Shown: piece by piece, positions 35,076-43,777 of the stretch
How the letters are laid out: each line of letters starts with the position of its first letter
Numbering within the stretch: position 1 is the first letter of the stretch
Source: Kribbella aluminosa
GTDB taxonomy: Bacteria > Actinomycetota > Actinomycetes > Propionibacteriales > Kribbellaceae
NCBI RefSeq assembly: GCF_017876295.1
Contig: NZ_JAGINT010000002.1
Coordinates: 3,658,001-3,722,000, forward strand
DNA length: 64,000 nucleotides
Direction: 5' to 3'
Program-made: the position numbers and the translations under genes
The notes under the pieces: model-generated
What the model was told of the DNA's origin: nothing
Database searches by the model: none
The model's input: only the letters and a program-made list of their open reading frames with translations

Positions 35076-35954
35076 GTGCTCGACCTACTCGACTCTTGGC
35101 TAGTCCATCTCCGCGCCGAACGGAAGTCGGCGCGCACCGTCACGGTCTACCGGGCCGGTGTTGAGCAGTACGGGGAGTACTGCCGCGCCAACGGACTGCC
35201 CGAGGTGATCGACCGCAACCAGGTGCGCGCCTGGCTCGCCCACCTGATGGACTCCGGGTTTGCGCCAGCGACCGCTGACATTCGGCTCACCGCAGTGAAG
35301 CAGTACGCGGCCTGGCTGGTCACCGAGGATGAACTCGACAGCGACCCCATCGTCCAGTTGAAGGCGCCGAAAATCGGCGAGAAGGTGGTCCGGCCGCTGT
35401 CGGCCGACGAGATCAAGGCCCTACTCGCCACGTGCCGGGGCAAGGATCTGATGCCCCGACGGGATGAGGCGATCATCCGGCTGCTGCTGAACTCCGGCCT
35501 GCGCGCATCCGAGCTGTGCGGCCTGCGGGTGCCTGATGTGAAAGTTGCCACCGGCACCGCTCTCGTGCAGGGCAAGGGGGACCGTGAACGGGTTGTCGAG
35601 TTCAACGCGCAGACCGCCCGTGCGCTCGACCGGTGGCTGCGGGTACGGCGTACCCATCCGAAGGCAGGCACGTCGGCGCTGTGGCTGGGCGGGATGGGCC
35701 GAAGTTTTGGATACGGCGGCCTTCATCAGATGCTGACCGCGCGCGGCCTCCAGGCAGGGATCGAGGGCCTACATCCGCATCTCCTGCGGCACACCTGGGC
35801 GTCCCGCAGGAAGGATGCCGGGCTGTCGGAACAGTCGCTCATGACCCTTGCCGGTTGGCGGTCTCCCCGGATGCTGCGGCGGTACACGCAGTACGCCGAC
35901 GCCGAACGGGCGATCGCCGAGTCCCGGCGCCTGGATGTGGACGGCGACCTCTGA
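35076..35954 (+). CDS. int: Tyrosine recombinase / integrase (XerC-like)
   Basis: 292 residues from GTG 35076, with GGGAGG 4 bases upstream. It has a SAM-like N-terminal domain (residues ~3-85). Catalytic residues are Arg143 in 'GLRASELCGL', His235 and Arg238 in 'HPHLLRHTWAS', Trp261 replacing the second His in 'LAGWRSPR', and Tyr270 in 'RRYTQYAD'. The frame runs back without a stop to the ATG inside attL (34959), so in the integrated state a longer form starting at the captured host start codon is possible. Unrelated in sequence to the element 1 integrase. Confidence 0.95.
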   Translation: MLDLLDSWLVHLRAERKSARTVTVYRAGVEQYGEYCRANGLPEVIDRNQVRAWLAHLMDSGFAPATADIRLTAVKQYAAWLVTEDELDSDPIVQLKAPKIGEKVVRPLSADEIKALLATCRGKDLMPRRDEAIIRLLLNSGLRASELCGLRVPDVKVATGTALVQGKGDRERVVEFNAQTARALDRWLRVRRTHPKAGTSALWLGGMGRSFGYGGLHQMLTARGLQAGIEGLHPHLLRHTWASRRKDAGLSEQSLMTLAGWRSPRMLRRYTQYADAERAIAESRRLDVDGDL

Positions 35955-36169
35955 ACCCCGGACGGAATCGCCTTTGTCTTGTCCAGTGTGCCGTGTAGCG
36001 TTTTGCGTACATAGTTGCTCCTGGCGGTCGTGTCCGAACCGAAGTGCCGGGAGGGAACGTAGCCCGGAATAGGCGTAGGACGGCAACAAGCGCAGCCACG
36101 TGACCGGCCGGTCGGCAGGTCCGTCACGGGACGCCTAGCGCAGGTTCCCTAGCCTGTGGAGGCTTTCCC

Positions 36170-36442
36170 GTGCCCGCGAACGATCCCGAAGTGCGGTCCC
36201 TGGCCGCCCGCATCATGGCCGCCGAACGCTGGGGCCACACCACCGACAGGACCGCTGCCACCGCACCAGCCCGCGCGGGCCTGCGTGCCAAGTTCGCCCG
36301 CGAGGTCGATCCCGACGGCATCCTGCCAGCGGACGAACTCGAAACCCGCGTAGGTCATCTGATGCATGCGCACATGCTCCGGATGAGCCTCGCATCGAAG
36401 GCTAGCCGTGCCCGCCGTCGCGCCGAGCGCGACGCCTCGTAG
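36170..36442 (+). CDS. Small conserved actinobacterial element protein (90 aa)
   Basis: GTG 36170 with TGGAGG 7 bases upstream. 'VRSLAARIMAAERWGHTTDR' followed by 'FAREVDPDGILPADE' and a basic helical end ('SKASRARRRAERD') match a small protein common in actinobacterial integrative elements and prophages. Function unknown. It is probably the first gene of the main operon. Confidence 0.72.
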   Translation: MPANDPEVRSLAARIMAAERWGHTTDRTAATAPARAGLRAKFAREVDPDGILPADELETRVGHLMHAHMLRMSLASKASRARRRAERDAS

Positions 36443-36532
36443 CACCTTCTCTCGCTGGCCTGGCACTGGTCAGCTTTCACACTCACCACGGGCAGCGGTC
36501 AGGCGCCCCGGTTCACCACCTGAGGAACCAAC

Positions 36533-36952
36533 GTGCCACCTGGCGAAAAGAAAGATGGCCGCCCCGATGCAAAGGAAGTGGCCGCCCCTACTCGGGCGGC
36601 CACCACGAGCGGCCCCGACGGCAAGCTCAAGTCCACTGTAACTCCTCCGTGGGAACCGTCTGCATGGTTTCGCGGGCAGATCGTCCGGGTTGCGACCCGG
36701 ACGCGTCTGGTCGCGCTGCCGTACGACGGCACGACCGTGGTTGTCGTCGCGCTGCGCCATGCGCAGCCCGGCTCCCGCGAGGACCGCACCTGCGATCGCT
36801 GCCGCGAGTACGTCCCACCGATGTCCGCGAAATTCTTCTGCGGCGCACAGCACTTCCGGATCAGTGGTCACGTTTGCGGCGTCATGACCTTCGGGCTGTG
36901 TGACCGCTGTCGGCGGCTCGAAGGTCTCACCATGGGGCAGGTGACCCCGTGA
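36533..36952 (+). CDS. Zinc-binding hypothetical protein (139 aa)
   Basis: GTG 36533 with GAGGA upstream. The N-terminal ~35 residues are disordered and basic. The C-terminal half has cysteine pairs 'CDRCREY', 'FFCGAQH' and 'GLCDRCRRLE', a probable zinc-binding domain. It overlaps the DUF3631 gene by GTGA and so is likely translated with it. May act in DNA handling. Confidence 0.65.
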   Translation: MPPGEKKDGRPDAKEVAAPTRAATTSGPDGKLKSTVTPPWEPSAWFRGQIVRVATRTRLVALPYDGTTVVVVALRHAQPGSREDRTCDRCREYVPPMSAKFFCGAQHFRISGHVCGVMTFGLCDRCRRLEGLTMGQVTP

Positions 36953-38196
36953 CCGCCGGTCATCTAGGCGACGCTCCATCCTGTTCGGCCACTTCAGCCG
37001 GTTCATCCGGTTCCCTGAGAGGGGGGTGCAAGGAACTGGATGAAGTCCGTGCATGGCTGTCTCGGTTCATCTGCACCGTGGACGACAGCGACTTGGATCT
37101 GCTGACCCTGTGGGCTGCGGCGACACACCTGGCCGTCGAGACGTACACGAGTCCTCGCTTGGTGATCGACTCGCCCGTACCAGGTTCAGGGAAGACGACA
37201 TGCCTGGAGCATCTGGAGCGGCTCTGCTTTCACCCGGTCCAGATGGCGTCCCTGTCCTCGCCCGCGTTGTTGGTGCGGATGCTCGACAAGGGCCTGCGGA
37301 CGATCCTGATCGATGAGGCGGACCGGTCGCTCAACCCGGATATGGACGGCGTCGGCGAATTGCTCGCGATCCTCAACTCGGGCTACAAGCGGGGCGGTAC
37401 GCGCCCGGTCCTGACGCCCGTGAAGGGGGGTGGGTGGGACGCGGTCGAGATGTCGACGTACTCCCCGGTCGCCATGGCGGGCAATAACCCCAACCTTCCC
37501 GACGACACCCGGAGCAGGTCCATCCGGGTGCTGCTGATGCCGGACATCAACGGCGAAGCCGAGGATTCCGACTGGGAAATGAACGAGGCCGAGGTGCTCG
37601 ACATCGCCGAGCACCTGAGGGACTGGGTCGACACGGTCCGCGACATGGTCCGCGAGAACCGGCCGCCCTTGCCCGTGGAAATCCGTGGACGGGCCAAGGA
37701 ACGGTGGTTCCCGCTGAAGCGGGTAGCCGCAGCGGCAGGGGGGCAGTGGCCGGACCTGGTGGATCAGATGGCCGTGCGCGATATCCGACGCATCGAGATC
37801 GAACGAGAGGAAGGGATCATGCAGGAAAAGCCCGCGATCGTGCTGCTTCGACACATCTGTGAAGTGTGGGAACCCGGCGCGACCTTCACCCCCACCGAGC
37901 ACCTCCTCTACAAGCTGATCGACGTCCACCCGGATGCGTGGGACGTCGCTCCCGCTCGACCGAAGGCGCTCACGGCTCAGCGAATGGGCCGGATGCTGGT
38001 GAACTCGTTCAACATCCACAGCGCCCGACCGGACACCAACGGCAAGCGTGGATACGTCTCGACGGACCTCGATCCGGTTCTACGCCGGTTCGGTATGACC
38101 CTCCCTGGGAAACCGGATGAACCGGCTGATCTGGCCGAACTGGATGGTCCATGGACAGCGATCTCGGTCGAGCTCGGGGCTACCGAGATCCGATGA
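36949..38196 (+). CDS. DUF3631 domain P-loop ATPase
   Basis: 415 residues. Walker A 'SPVPGSGKTTCLEHL' (residues ~74-88) and Walker B-like 'TILIDEADRSL' are followed by a sensor region 'YSPVAMAGNNPNLPDDTRSR' and the DUF3631 C-terminal domain. Such proteins occur in actinobacterial prophages and integrative elements in place of, or fused to, primase-helicases, so a replication role is likely. GTGA overlap with the preceding gene. Confidence 0.85.
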   Translation: MTAGHLGDAPSCSATSAGSSGSLRGGCKELDEVRAWLSRFICTVDDSDLDLLTLWAAATHLAVETYTSPRLVIDSPVPGSGKTTCLEHLERLCFHPVQMASLSSPALLVRMLDKGLRTILIDEADRSLNPDMDGVGELLAILNSGYKRGGTRPVLTPVKGGGWDAVEMSTYSPVAMAGNNPNLPDDTRSRSIRVLLMPDINGEAEDSDWEMNEAEVLDIAEHLRDWVDTVRDMVRENRPPLPVEIRGRAKERWFPLKRVAAAAGGQWPDLVDQMAVRDIRRIEIEREEGIMQEKPAIVLLRHICEVWEPGATFTPTEHLLYKLIDVHPDAWDVAPARPKALTAQRMGRMLVNSFNIHSARPDTNGKRGYVSTDLDPVLRRFGMTLPGKPDEPADLAELDGPWTAISVELGATEIR

Positions 38197-38281
38197 CCCA
38201 CCCGCCCGTGTTCTGCGGGCGCCGTAGGCGCCGTGTCCTTCCGATGGCTCTGCAGGCATGGGAGATCGCACAGCCATCGGG

Positions 38282-38310
38282 GGTGGGGCTCCATAAAGCG
38301 GAGCCCCACC
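38282..38310 (+). terminator. Terminator after the DUF3631 gene
   Basis: GGTGGGGCTCC (38282-38292) and GGAGCCCCACC (38300-38310) form an 11-bp perfect stem with a 7-base loop, followed directly by a second short hairpin. Confidence 0.8.
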
Positions 38311-38376
38311 GAGGCTCCGCCTCGGTGAATCAGTAACCAATCCCGGAGGCGACTGGTAAATGATTAACAACCCGGC

Positions 38377-38429
38377 GAAAAGGGGGCGAGGGCGCCGCGC
38401 GGTCACCGTCACGCTCCCGCCCCCTTTTC
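38377..38429. repeat. 12-bp inverted repeat upstream of the HNH gene
   Basis: GAAAAGGGGGCG (38377-38388) and CGCCCCCTTTTC (38418-38429), ending in a T-run. It would act as a terminator for transcription entering from the left, or as an attenuator for the HNH operon. Confidence 0.65.
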
Positions 38430-38543
38430 GTGTGTGCGTGGCTTCACAGATGCGCTGTGAAAAGGGTCCTGGCGGAAGATTTCGGCCGCCCCTACCCCGG
38501 CGGCCGTCACGCAGGGTAGTAACCTCGAAGAAAGGCACAACCG

Positions 38544-38984
38544 ATGATTTGTTCGAGTTGTGGCGCGGAGTTCCAGGCGCCACCGAAGGCCCCCAAGGGC
38601 GGCAAGCCGAGGTCGCGTTGCGACGCCTGCCGGTCGTCTCGGGCGTGGCTCGACGGCACCACGTACCGGAACCTCCGGGAGCAGGTGCTCCGCGAGGAGA
38701 CCGGCTGTCACCTTTGCGGGCAGCCGGTGGACAAGTCGATCCAAGATCGCGCCGACCCGAGGGTGGGACAGGTCGACCATGTGGTACCGGTGGCAGATCG
38801 GCCCGATCTTGCCAACGAGCGGAGCAATCTCCGCCTCGCGCACCGGCTCTGCAACCTACGCAAGGGTGCTGGTCCGGCGCGCGGCACCGGCAGGAAGCCC
38901 GTGCCACAGCGGCAGCAGTGCCCAGACTGCGGGTCGTACTGCGGCCCCAACCTGCCGGGCGCGATGACGCATTGGTGCCTGTGA
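38544..38984 (+). CDS. HNH endonuclease-like protein
   Basis: 146 residues. Zinc pairs 'CSSCG', 'CDAC', 'CHLCG' and 'CPDCG' surround the HNH core 'VDHVVPVADRPDLANERSNL' with His79, Asn95 and His100, ending 'LRLAHRLCNLRK'. ATG 38544 has GAAAGG upstream. In phages an HNH protein next to terminase aids packaging; here there is no terminase, so its role is open. ATGA-type overlap with the next gene. Confidence 0.85.
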   Translation: MICSSCGAEFQAPPKAPKGGKPRSRCDACRSSRAWLDGTTYRNLREQVLREETGCHLCGQPVDKSIQDRADPRVGQVDHVVPVADRPDLANERSNLRLAHRLCNLRKGAGPARGTGRKPVPQRQQCPDCGSYCGPNLPGAMTHWCL

Positions 38985-39241
38985 TGGACGCCGAGGAGCT
39001 GCCCGACGACCCCCGCATCGGTGAGGTGTACTCCCCACCGATGGCGACGGCGCCCTGTGTCGCCTGTGGTGGGGAGCGGCTCGTGCAGCCACCGGCCGCG
39101 CCACCGGAACCGCGCCGCCACCGTTGGTCCCGGCGCCGCACTGAGACGGTGGAGGAGGAGCCGCCGCGCGTCTGGTCGTGGTTGCGGCGGCCGGACGCGC
39201 GGCGCCTTCCCGGGCACTGCCCGCATTGTGGGGCGCAGTGA
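38984..39241 (+). CDS. Small zinc-ribbon protein (85 aa)
   Basis: ATG 38984 directly follows and overlaps the HNH stop. 'CVACGGE' near residue 25 and 'CPHCGAQ' at the very end form a zinc ribbon spaced by a Pro/Arg-rich stretch. One base separates its stop from the next start. Unknown function. Confidence 0.6.
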   Translation: MDAEELPDDPRIGEVYSPPMATAPCVACGGERLVQPPAAPPEPRRHRWSRRRTETVEEEPPRVWSWLRRPDARRLPGHCPHCGAQ

Positions 39242-39242
39242 G

Positions 39243-39500
39243 GTGGACCGCGACGTGTCCGTGTCGGTGGCGCTGCGGCTGCGGCGCGTCGCGGCGGACA
39301 TGCGCCGCCGGGGCGATCCGCTGTGGCGGGTGGTCGCACAGGAGTCGGATCGGTTGCTCGCAGCCCCTGAAACCGGCTGTGCGGGCTGCGGTGGCGAGAT
39401 ACCCCACAGCAGCGGCCGTGGTCGCCCCCGCAGGTATTGCCTGAAATGTGCCCCGCGGAAAAATGGCGGAAAAATCGCGGATTCCGGGATGGTTGCCTGA
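39243..39500 (+). CDS. Small basic zinc-ribbon protein (85 aa)
   Basis: GTG 39243 starts one base after the preceding stop. 'CAGCGGE' and 'RRYCLKCAPR' form a zinc ribbon like the replication-stress repressor of plasmids seen in many actinobacterial genomes ('GRGRPRRYC'). The N-terminal half is a basic helix. DNA or RNA binding is plausible. Confidence 0.6.
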   Translation: MDRDVSVSVALRLRRVAADMRRRGDPLWRVVAQESDRLLAAPETGCAGCGGEIPHSSGRGRPRRYCLKCAPRKNGGKIADSGMVA

Positions 39501-39512
39501 GGAGGCAAACAA

Positions 39513-39758
39513 ATGTCCGTGAAAATTGGCGACATTCTCGAAGCCGAGGAACGGTTGGCGCAGGCGGAACGCGAGTTGCGCGAGGCAACCGAGCCGAAGA
39601 ACTGGTCAGCGCACGAAAGCTCCGACGCGCTGGGTATGCGGACCGTGCATCTGCACCCGAGTCACTTTGAGCGCCTGGATCTGCTGCGCGAGGGCGTGCA
39701 GCGCGCGGACGCCAACCTCCGTGCACTGTGGCGCACGGCTGCCGGGATCGAGGACTGA
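39513..39758 (+). CDS. Hypothetical helical element protein (81 aa)
   Basis: ATG 39513 with GAGGAGG upstream. The first 30 residues form an acidic coiled coil ('ILEAEERLAQAERELRE'), then 'HPSHFERLDLLREGVQRAD' and another helix. In phages small coiled-coil proteins sit before the tape measure, but no specific assignment is possible. Confidence 0.65.
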   Translation: MSVKIGDILEAEERLAQAERELREATEPKNWSAHESSDALGMRTVHLHPSHFERLDLLREGVQRADANLRALWRTAAGIED

Positions 39759-39759
39759 A

Positions 39760-40140
39760 ATGCAACGTCTCGAAGATCTGAAATTGCGCGGGGCAAGGAC
39801 CACCGCGCCCACGATCGCCGTCGCGGTGCCAGTGGCGGCAGTAGCGGCGGCTGGCACTGCTGCCGCTCGTGCTGTACCGGCGGCTCCCTCGGCCAAGCTG
39901 CCGCCGGTACGGCACATCACCGAGCGCATTGCCGTCCTGGATGGGTGGATCGAGCGCCGCGCCAGCGGCGGGATCTCCTGCCATGGTGAGCAGGTCTGCG
40001 CGGCCTACGCGAAGCTGCGGCGCGCTGGCAAGCGTGCTCACCGCGACTTCGACGGAGTGGTCCGCGATATCCGGCGCCTTGGTGACGCACCGATCGAGAC
40101 ACGGGTCGAACGCGGCTGCGGCCGGGCGGTGCTCCGATGA
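39760..40140 (+). CDS. Hypothetical element protein (126 aa)
   Basis: ATG 39760, one base after the preceding stop. Residues ~17-45 are an Ala/Val-rich hydrophobic stretch that may be a membrane segment or signal anchor. A basic helical domain follows ('CAAYAKLRRAGKRAHRDFDG'). ATGA overlap with the next gene. Unknown. Confidence 0.6.
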   Translation: MQRLEDLKLRGARTTAPTIAVAVPVAAVAAAGTAAARAVPAAPSAKLPPVRHITERIAVLDGWIERRASGGISCHGEQVCAAYAKLRRAGKRAHRDFDGVVRDIRRLGDAPIETRVERGCGRAVLR

Positions 40141-40424
40141 ACGCCTTCAGCGCGCGCGAGGTCGCGCTGGACGCCTACCGAGTTGCCAGGGGCGCCCCGA
40201 TCCGACCCCCGATGGGCGGCACCCTCATCGGGGTCCGTCAGGCCGACGTGGATCGTCGGCGGCGCGAGCTGTTCCAGCGTGCCGAGGCTGCGTGCCTGAC
40301 CGCGCTGGACGGGCCGCCGAAGTTCACCTTCCGCGAGCCTGACAATGATGCGCTCCGGGCGCTCCTCGTGGAGATCCGGCGTGAGCTTGCTCCGAGCAAC
40401 GAGGTAAATACCGGTGGCGTCTGA
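40137..40424 (+). CDS. Hypothetical element protein (95 aa)
   Basis: ATG 40137 overlaps the preceding stop (ATGA) and the end overlaps the tape-measure start by 11 bases, so the three are coupled. 'VALDAYRVARGAPI' and 'PDNDALRALLVEIRRE' are helical. The position just before the tape measure is where tail assembly chaperones sit in phages, but no frameshift pair is visible and similarity is not evident. Confidence 0.6.
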   Translation: MNAFSAREVALDAYRVARGAPIRPPMGGTLIGVRQADVDRRRRELFQRAEAACLTALDGPPKFTFREPDNDALRALLVEIRRELAPSNEVNTGGV

Positions 40425-43173
40425 AGATCTCACCTTCGATGTAATTGCCCGCGACCACGCGAGCGGCGTTCTGCTGCGGATTGCCGCCGCGACGCGGGGC
40501 CAGGCGGCCGCATTGTCGGCGAGTACGCGGGCCACTGCCGAAGCTGCGGGCATCAGCGCCAAGCTGCAGGCCGCGCGGGACCGCGAGGCCGACGTCGTCG
40601 GCCGGGTCCAAGTGGCCGAACAGCGGCTGGCCGAGGTCCGGGCCAACGGCTCCGCGAAGGCTAGTCAGGTCGTCCGCGCCGAACAGGCACTCGCGAAGGT
40701 GCGCCGCGACGCCGAACGCGCGGCCACGGCCGTAACCCGGGTAGAGGAGTCCGAGAACGACGGTGGGAAGTCCGGTAGAGGCTGGGTCCGGGGCTTCCTG
40801 CACTGGATGGGCGTCGGCACGAAGGACATCGTGCAGTCGGCCAAGGACGCCGCGTCGGCGGCCGGTGGCGGATTCTGGTCCGGCTTCCAGGGCGTCTTGA
40901 AGACACCGCTCATCGGCCCTGCGGTCATCGCCGGTCTCGCCGCTACGGTGGCGGCGCTCCTGGTCCCTGTGGGCGCCCTCGCGGCCGGTGCTGTCGTACT
41001 GGGTTTCGGCTCCGGGCTCGCCGCCCTCGGGCTGGTGTTCGCCGCGAAGGCCGACGGCGTGAAGGCGGCGTGGAAATCGACGCTGTCCGACATGGGCGAC
41101 CAGATGACCGAGCTGTCGACGCCCTTCCAACGGACCCTCATCCTGATGGCATCCGTTGCCCGGAGCACCTTTGCCGGACTCAAGCCGGAACTCGCCGCCG
41201 CGTTCGCCACGCTGGCGCCCAGCGTCCTCGATTTCGGAACCAAGCTGGCCGAAGGCGTCGCCCGGCTCGGGCAGTCCTTCCGTCCGCTCTCGGCGGCGTT
41301 CGCCGCCCTGCTGGGGCAACTCGGTCCGGGGCTGTCTGACATGCTCGGCTCCCTGTCGCTCGGTCTGAGCAAGCTCTCGGTGAGCGTCGCGAAAAACCCC
41401 GGGGCGATCGCCGACCTGGTGCGGGGAGTCGGTGCGCTGACCGGCGACCTGTTGAGTTTGGTCGGAATCTTGAACGACACCGACGGCGCGTTCCGGCGGC
41501 TGACCGGGATCGGCAGCGTGACCGTGCTGATGGCCGCGCTGCGTACCGTGGTGTTCACCACCATCGGCCCATTCGTCGGACTGGCCGCCGCCGCGGGTGC
41601 CGTGATGGACACCCTCAGCCGGTGGATGAAACCTGTCGGCGCCGGTTTCCACTACACCGCCACCACGGCGACCGAGGCCGCGACCGCCACGAAATATTGG
41701 ACGCAAGGATTGAGCAACGCGCAGCTGGCGGCGATGGGGATCACCCTCTCGGCGCACCAGACCAGTGCAGCGGTCGCCGACGTGACCGCGCAGATCGCCC
41801 GGCAGACGGCCGCGACCAACGCACTCATTGCCGCCCTGCACCGGCTATCAGGTACCGCCCTCAGCGAGCGAGACGCGCAGATCGCCTACGCGCAAGCCGT
41901 CGCGGACGCCACCAAGGCCGCCCAGACGAACGGCAAGGCGTTGTCGCTCAACTCGCAGGCGGGCCGCGACAACCAGAAGGCCCTCGACGCGGTAGCAGCG
42001 GCGGCGAACGTCGTCACTGACTCGATGCTTCACGCGAACAGCGGCACGGCAGCCGCAGCGGCAGCGGCGGCGAGGTCGCAGGCGGCGTTCGTCGTGCTCG
42101 CAGAGAAGATGGGCTACAGCGCAGGGCAGGCGGCAGCTTTGGCGCGGCAGTTGATCGACATCCCGAACGTGACCAGGACGATCAGCATCGTCACGCAATA
42201 TTCCTCGACCGGGGTCAACCTCACGAACCCGTCGGCCGTCGGCGGCAACCACCAGCTGATTATTCCGAAGGGGCAGCACCGCGCCGGGGGCGGCTCGGTC
42301 ACTGCCGGTACGCCGTACCTCGTGGGTGAGAAGGGGGCGGAATTGTTCGTCCCGAAGGTCTCCGGAGCGATCCTCACGCACCAGCAGACGGCGGCCAAGC
42401 AGGCGGCGCACTATAAGGAACTCCAGAAACTCGACCTGTTCGTCAACGGCTCGTTCGCCCAGGGCCTGATGGGTTCGGCCAACCACATCGGTGTCGTGTT
42501 CAACGAGCTGATGACCAAGGTGCTCGGGCTGAATCTTCCGAGGCCGAAAGAGTCCCGGATCGTCGCCTACCTGCGGGCCGAGGACAAGCTGCTGACCGCC
42601 GAGACGAACCGCCGCGCTGCGATCGCGGTCCAGCTGAAGGCGGCACAGCAGAAACTCGCCGACCTCGTTGCTGCCCGCAACCAGTACGCGCAGCAGATCA
42701 CCAGCTCGGCGCTGTCCTTCACCTCCATCACCGGCGCACAGGCGGACGCGAACGGGAACCTGACGGCACAGTCCGTCATCGCGCAGATGACCGAGAAGGT
42801 CCGGAAGGTACAGCAGTTCGCGACCGACCTCGCCGCTCTGCGGAAGCGTGGCCTGAATCTCACGACCTACCAAGACATTGTCGGGGCCGGGGTCGATCAG
42901 GGCGATCAGATCGCGAAAGCCCTGCTCGGTGGCAACGTCAACACCTTCAACCAGGTGAACCGGCTACAGGCAAATGCCACCTCGACCGACGTCGGGCTCG
43001 GGAACTCCGCGGCGAACGCGCTCTACGGGTCCGGGATCCGCGCGCAACAGGTCCAGGTCAACCAGATCACGGTGAACGGGGCGATGGACGCCAACGCGAC
43101 GGCGAAGCAGATTCAGCAGATGCTGTTGGCGCTGAAGCGGCGCAGCGGCGGCGTGTCATTGGGGATTGCATGA
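40414..43173 (+). CDS. Phage tail tape-measure protein (919 aa)
   Basis: Starts at GTG 40414 with GAGG upstream. The N-terminus 'LTFDVIARDHASGVLLRIA' has the same D-x-IA-x-D-x-AS pattern as the element 1 tape measure. Then come a long Ala-rich coiled coil (residues ~25-120), membrane segments ('AVIAGLAATVAALLVPVGAL' and following), more helices, a 'GTPYLVGEKGAELFVP' segment typical of actinophage tape measures, and a final coiled coil. No lytic domain is visible. The rest of a tail module is absent apart from the gp10-like gene after it. Confidence 0.88.
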   Translation: MASEDLTFDVIARDHASGVLLRIAAATRGQAAALSASTRATAEAAGISAKLQAARDREADVVGRVQVAEQRLAEVRANGSAKASQVVRAEQALAKVRRDAERAATAVTRVEESENDGGKSGRGWVRGFLHWMGVGTKDIVQSAKDAASAAGGGFWSGFQGVLKTPLIGPAVIAGLAATVAALLVPVGALAAGAVVLGFGSGLAALGLVFAAKADGVKAAWKSTLSDMGDQMTELSTPFQRTLILMASVARSTFAGLKPELAAAFATLAPSVLDFGTKLAEGVARLGQSFRPLSAAFAALLGQLGPGLSDMLGSLSLGLSKLSVSVAKNPGAIADLVRGVGALTGDLLSLVGILNDTDGAFRRLTGIGSVTVLMAALRTVVFTTIGPFVGLAAAAGAVMDTLSRWMKPVGAGFHYTATTATEAATATKYWTQGLSNAQLAAMGITLSAHQTSAAVADVTAQIARQTAATNALIAALHRLSGTALSERDAQIAYAQAVADATKAAQTNGKALSLNSQAGRDNQKALDAVAAAANVVTDSMLHANSGTAAAAAAAARSQAAFVVLAEKMGYSAGQAAALARQLIDIPNVTRTISIVTQYSSTGVNLTNPSAVGGNHQLIIPKGQHRAGGGSVTAGTPYLVGEKGAELFVPKVSGAILTHQQTAAKQAAHYKELQKLDLFVNGSFAQGLMGSANHIGVVFNELMTKVLGLNLPRPKESRIVAYLRAEDKLLTAETNRRAAIAVQLKAAQQKLADLVAARNQYAQQITSSALSFTSITGAQADANGNLTAQSVIAQMTEKVRKVQQFATDLAALRKRGLNLTTYQDIVGAGVDQGDQIAKALLGGNVNTFNQVNRLQANATSTDVGLGNSAANALYGSGIRAQQVQVNQITVNGAMDANATAKQIQQMLLALKRRSGGVSLGIA

Positions 43174-43613
43174 CCGAGATCCGGTTCGAGGGTGGCGAGG
43201 CGTTCGCCCGTGCCGCTGAGCGGCTGCAGGCCGCCGCCGAGGGTGGACTGCAGCGGGAACTCTCGGACGCGCTGATGGAGGCCACGAAGCCCCTGGACGA
43301 CGCCGCGCGGGCGTCCGCGCTGGAGAACCTGCCGCGCAAGAATGGCTTGAACAAGATCGTCGCGGCATCCAGGATCTCTACCCACCGGCTGACCGCGCTG
43401 CGGGTCCGGATCACCGCGCACGGCATTCCGCAACTCGCAATGACGAACCGAGGCATGATCGTGCACCCGGTCTACGGCCACCGGCCGCGCGTGCTGCAGA
43501 AGATCCCCAAGGCCATCGGCTGGTTCTACAAGCCGATGCGGCGCGGCGCCGGTGGCGTACGGCGGGAGCTGACGAACGCCATCGAACGTGTCGCCCGCCG
43601 GATCGCGGGCTGA
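43170..43613 (+). CDS. HK97 gp10-like phage protein (147 aa)
   Basis: ATGA overlap with the tape-measure gene. The pattern 'FEGGEAFARAAERLQAAAEG' then 'RNGLNKIVAASRIST', written here with 'PRKNGL', followed by 'IPKAIGWFYKPMRRGAGGVR' is that of gp10/tail-completion-like proteins. In phages this gene lies among connectors, before the tape measure, so its place after it is unusual. The 3' end is partly duplicated at 43778-43853. Confidence 0.65.
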   Translation: MTEIRFEGGEAFARAAERLQAAAEGGLQRELSDALMEATKPLDDAARASALENLPRKNGLNKIVAASRISTHRLTALRVRITAHGIPQLAMTNRGMIVHPVYGHRPRVLQKIPKAIGWFYKPMRRGAGGVRRELTNAIERVARRIAG

Positions 43614-43669
43614 CAGGAGAAAATCGGCAGCCTGGAGGCGAATAATGCCTCGGGTGTGAACGGTTATGG

Positions 43670-43698
43670 AGGTCAAAGTCCCGTCGGGACTTTGACCT
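43670..43698. repeat. Perfect 14-bp hairpin, first of a matched pair
   Basis: AGGTCAAAGTCCCG and CGGGACTTTGACCT separated by a single T. It shares the core CAAAGT-n-CCG / CGGGACTTTG with the hairpin at 43737-43769. Confidence 0.8.
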
Positions 43699-43736
43699 CT
43701 CCTGAAGCGTTCACGGGGTCCGGGGGCGCGCCAGGC

Positions 43737-43769
43737 AAGAATCAAAGTACCGACGGGACTTTGATTCTT
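43737..43769. repeat. 16-bp hairpin, second of the pair
   Basis: AAGAATCAAAGTACCG and CGGGACTTTGATTCTT, one mismatch, single-base loop. The core equals that of the hairpin 39 bases to its left; the outer arms differ but each is self-complementary, so both stems are preserved despite sequence change. Confidence 0.78.
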
Positions 43770-43777
43770 GCTTCCGG

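Larger units (their letters stand above)
38197..38543. other. 347-base gap with stacked hairpins
   Basis: No gene is supported. It contains the terminator at 38282-38310, a second stem CCGAGGC/GCCTCGG (38309-38325), and the large stem at 38377-38429. An AT-rich stretch (38350-38372, around 'GGTAAATGATTAACAA') between them could hold a promoter for the HNH operon. Confidence 0.6.

Noticed and set aside
38080-40041. Minus-strand frame of 653 codons across element 2
   Set aside because: Antisense to a chain of small plus-strand genes with ribosome sites, overlaps and zinc motifs; its own text has no domain-like pattern.
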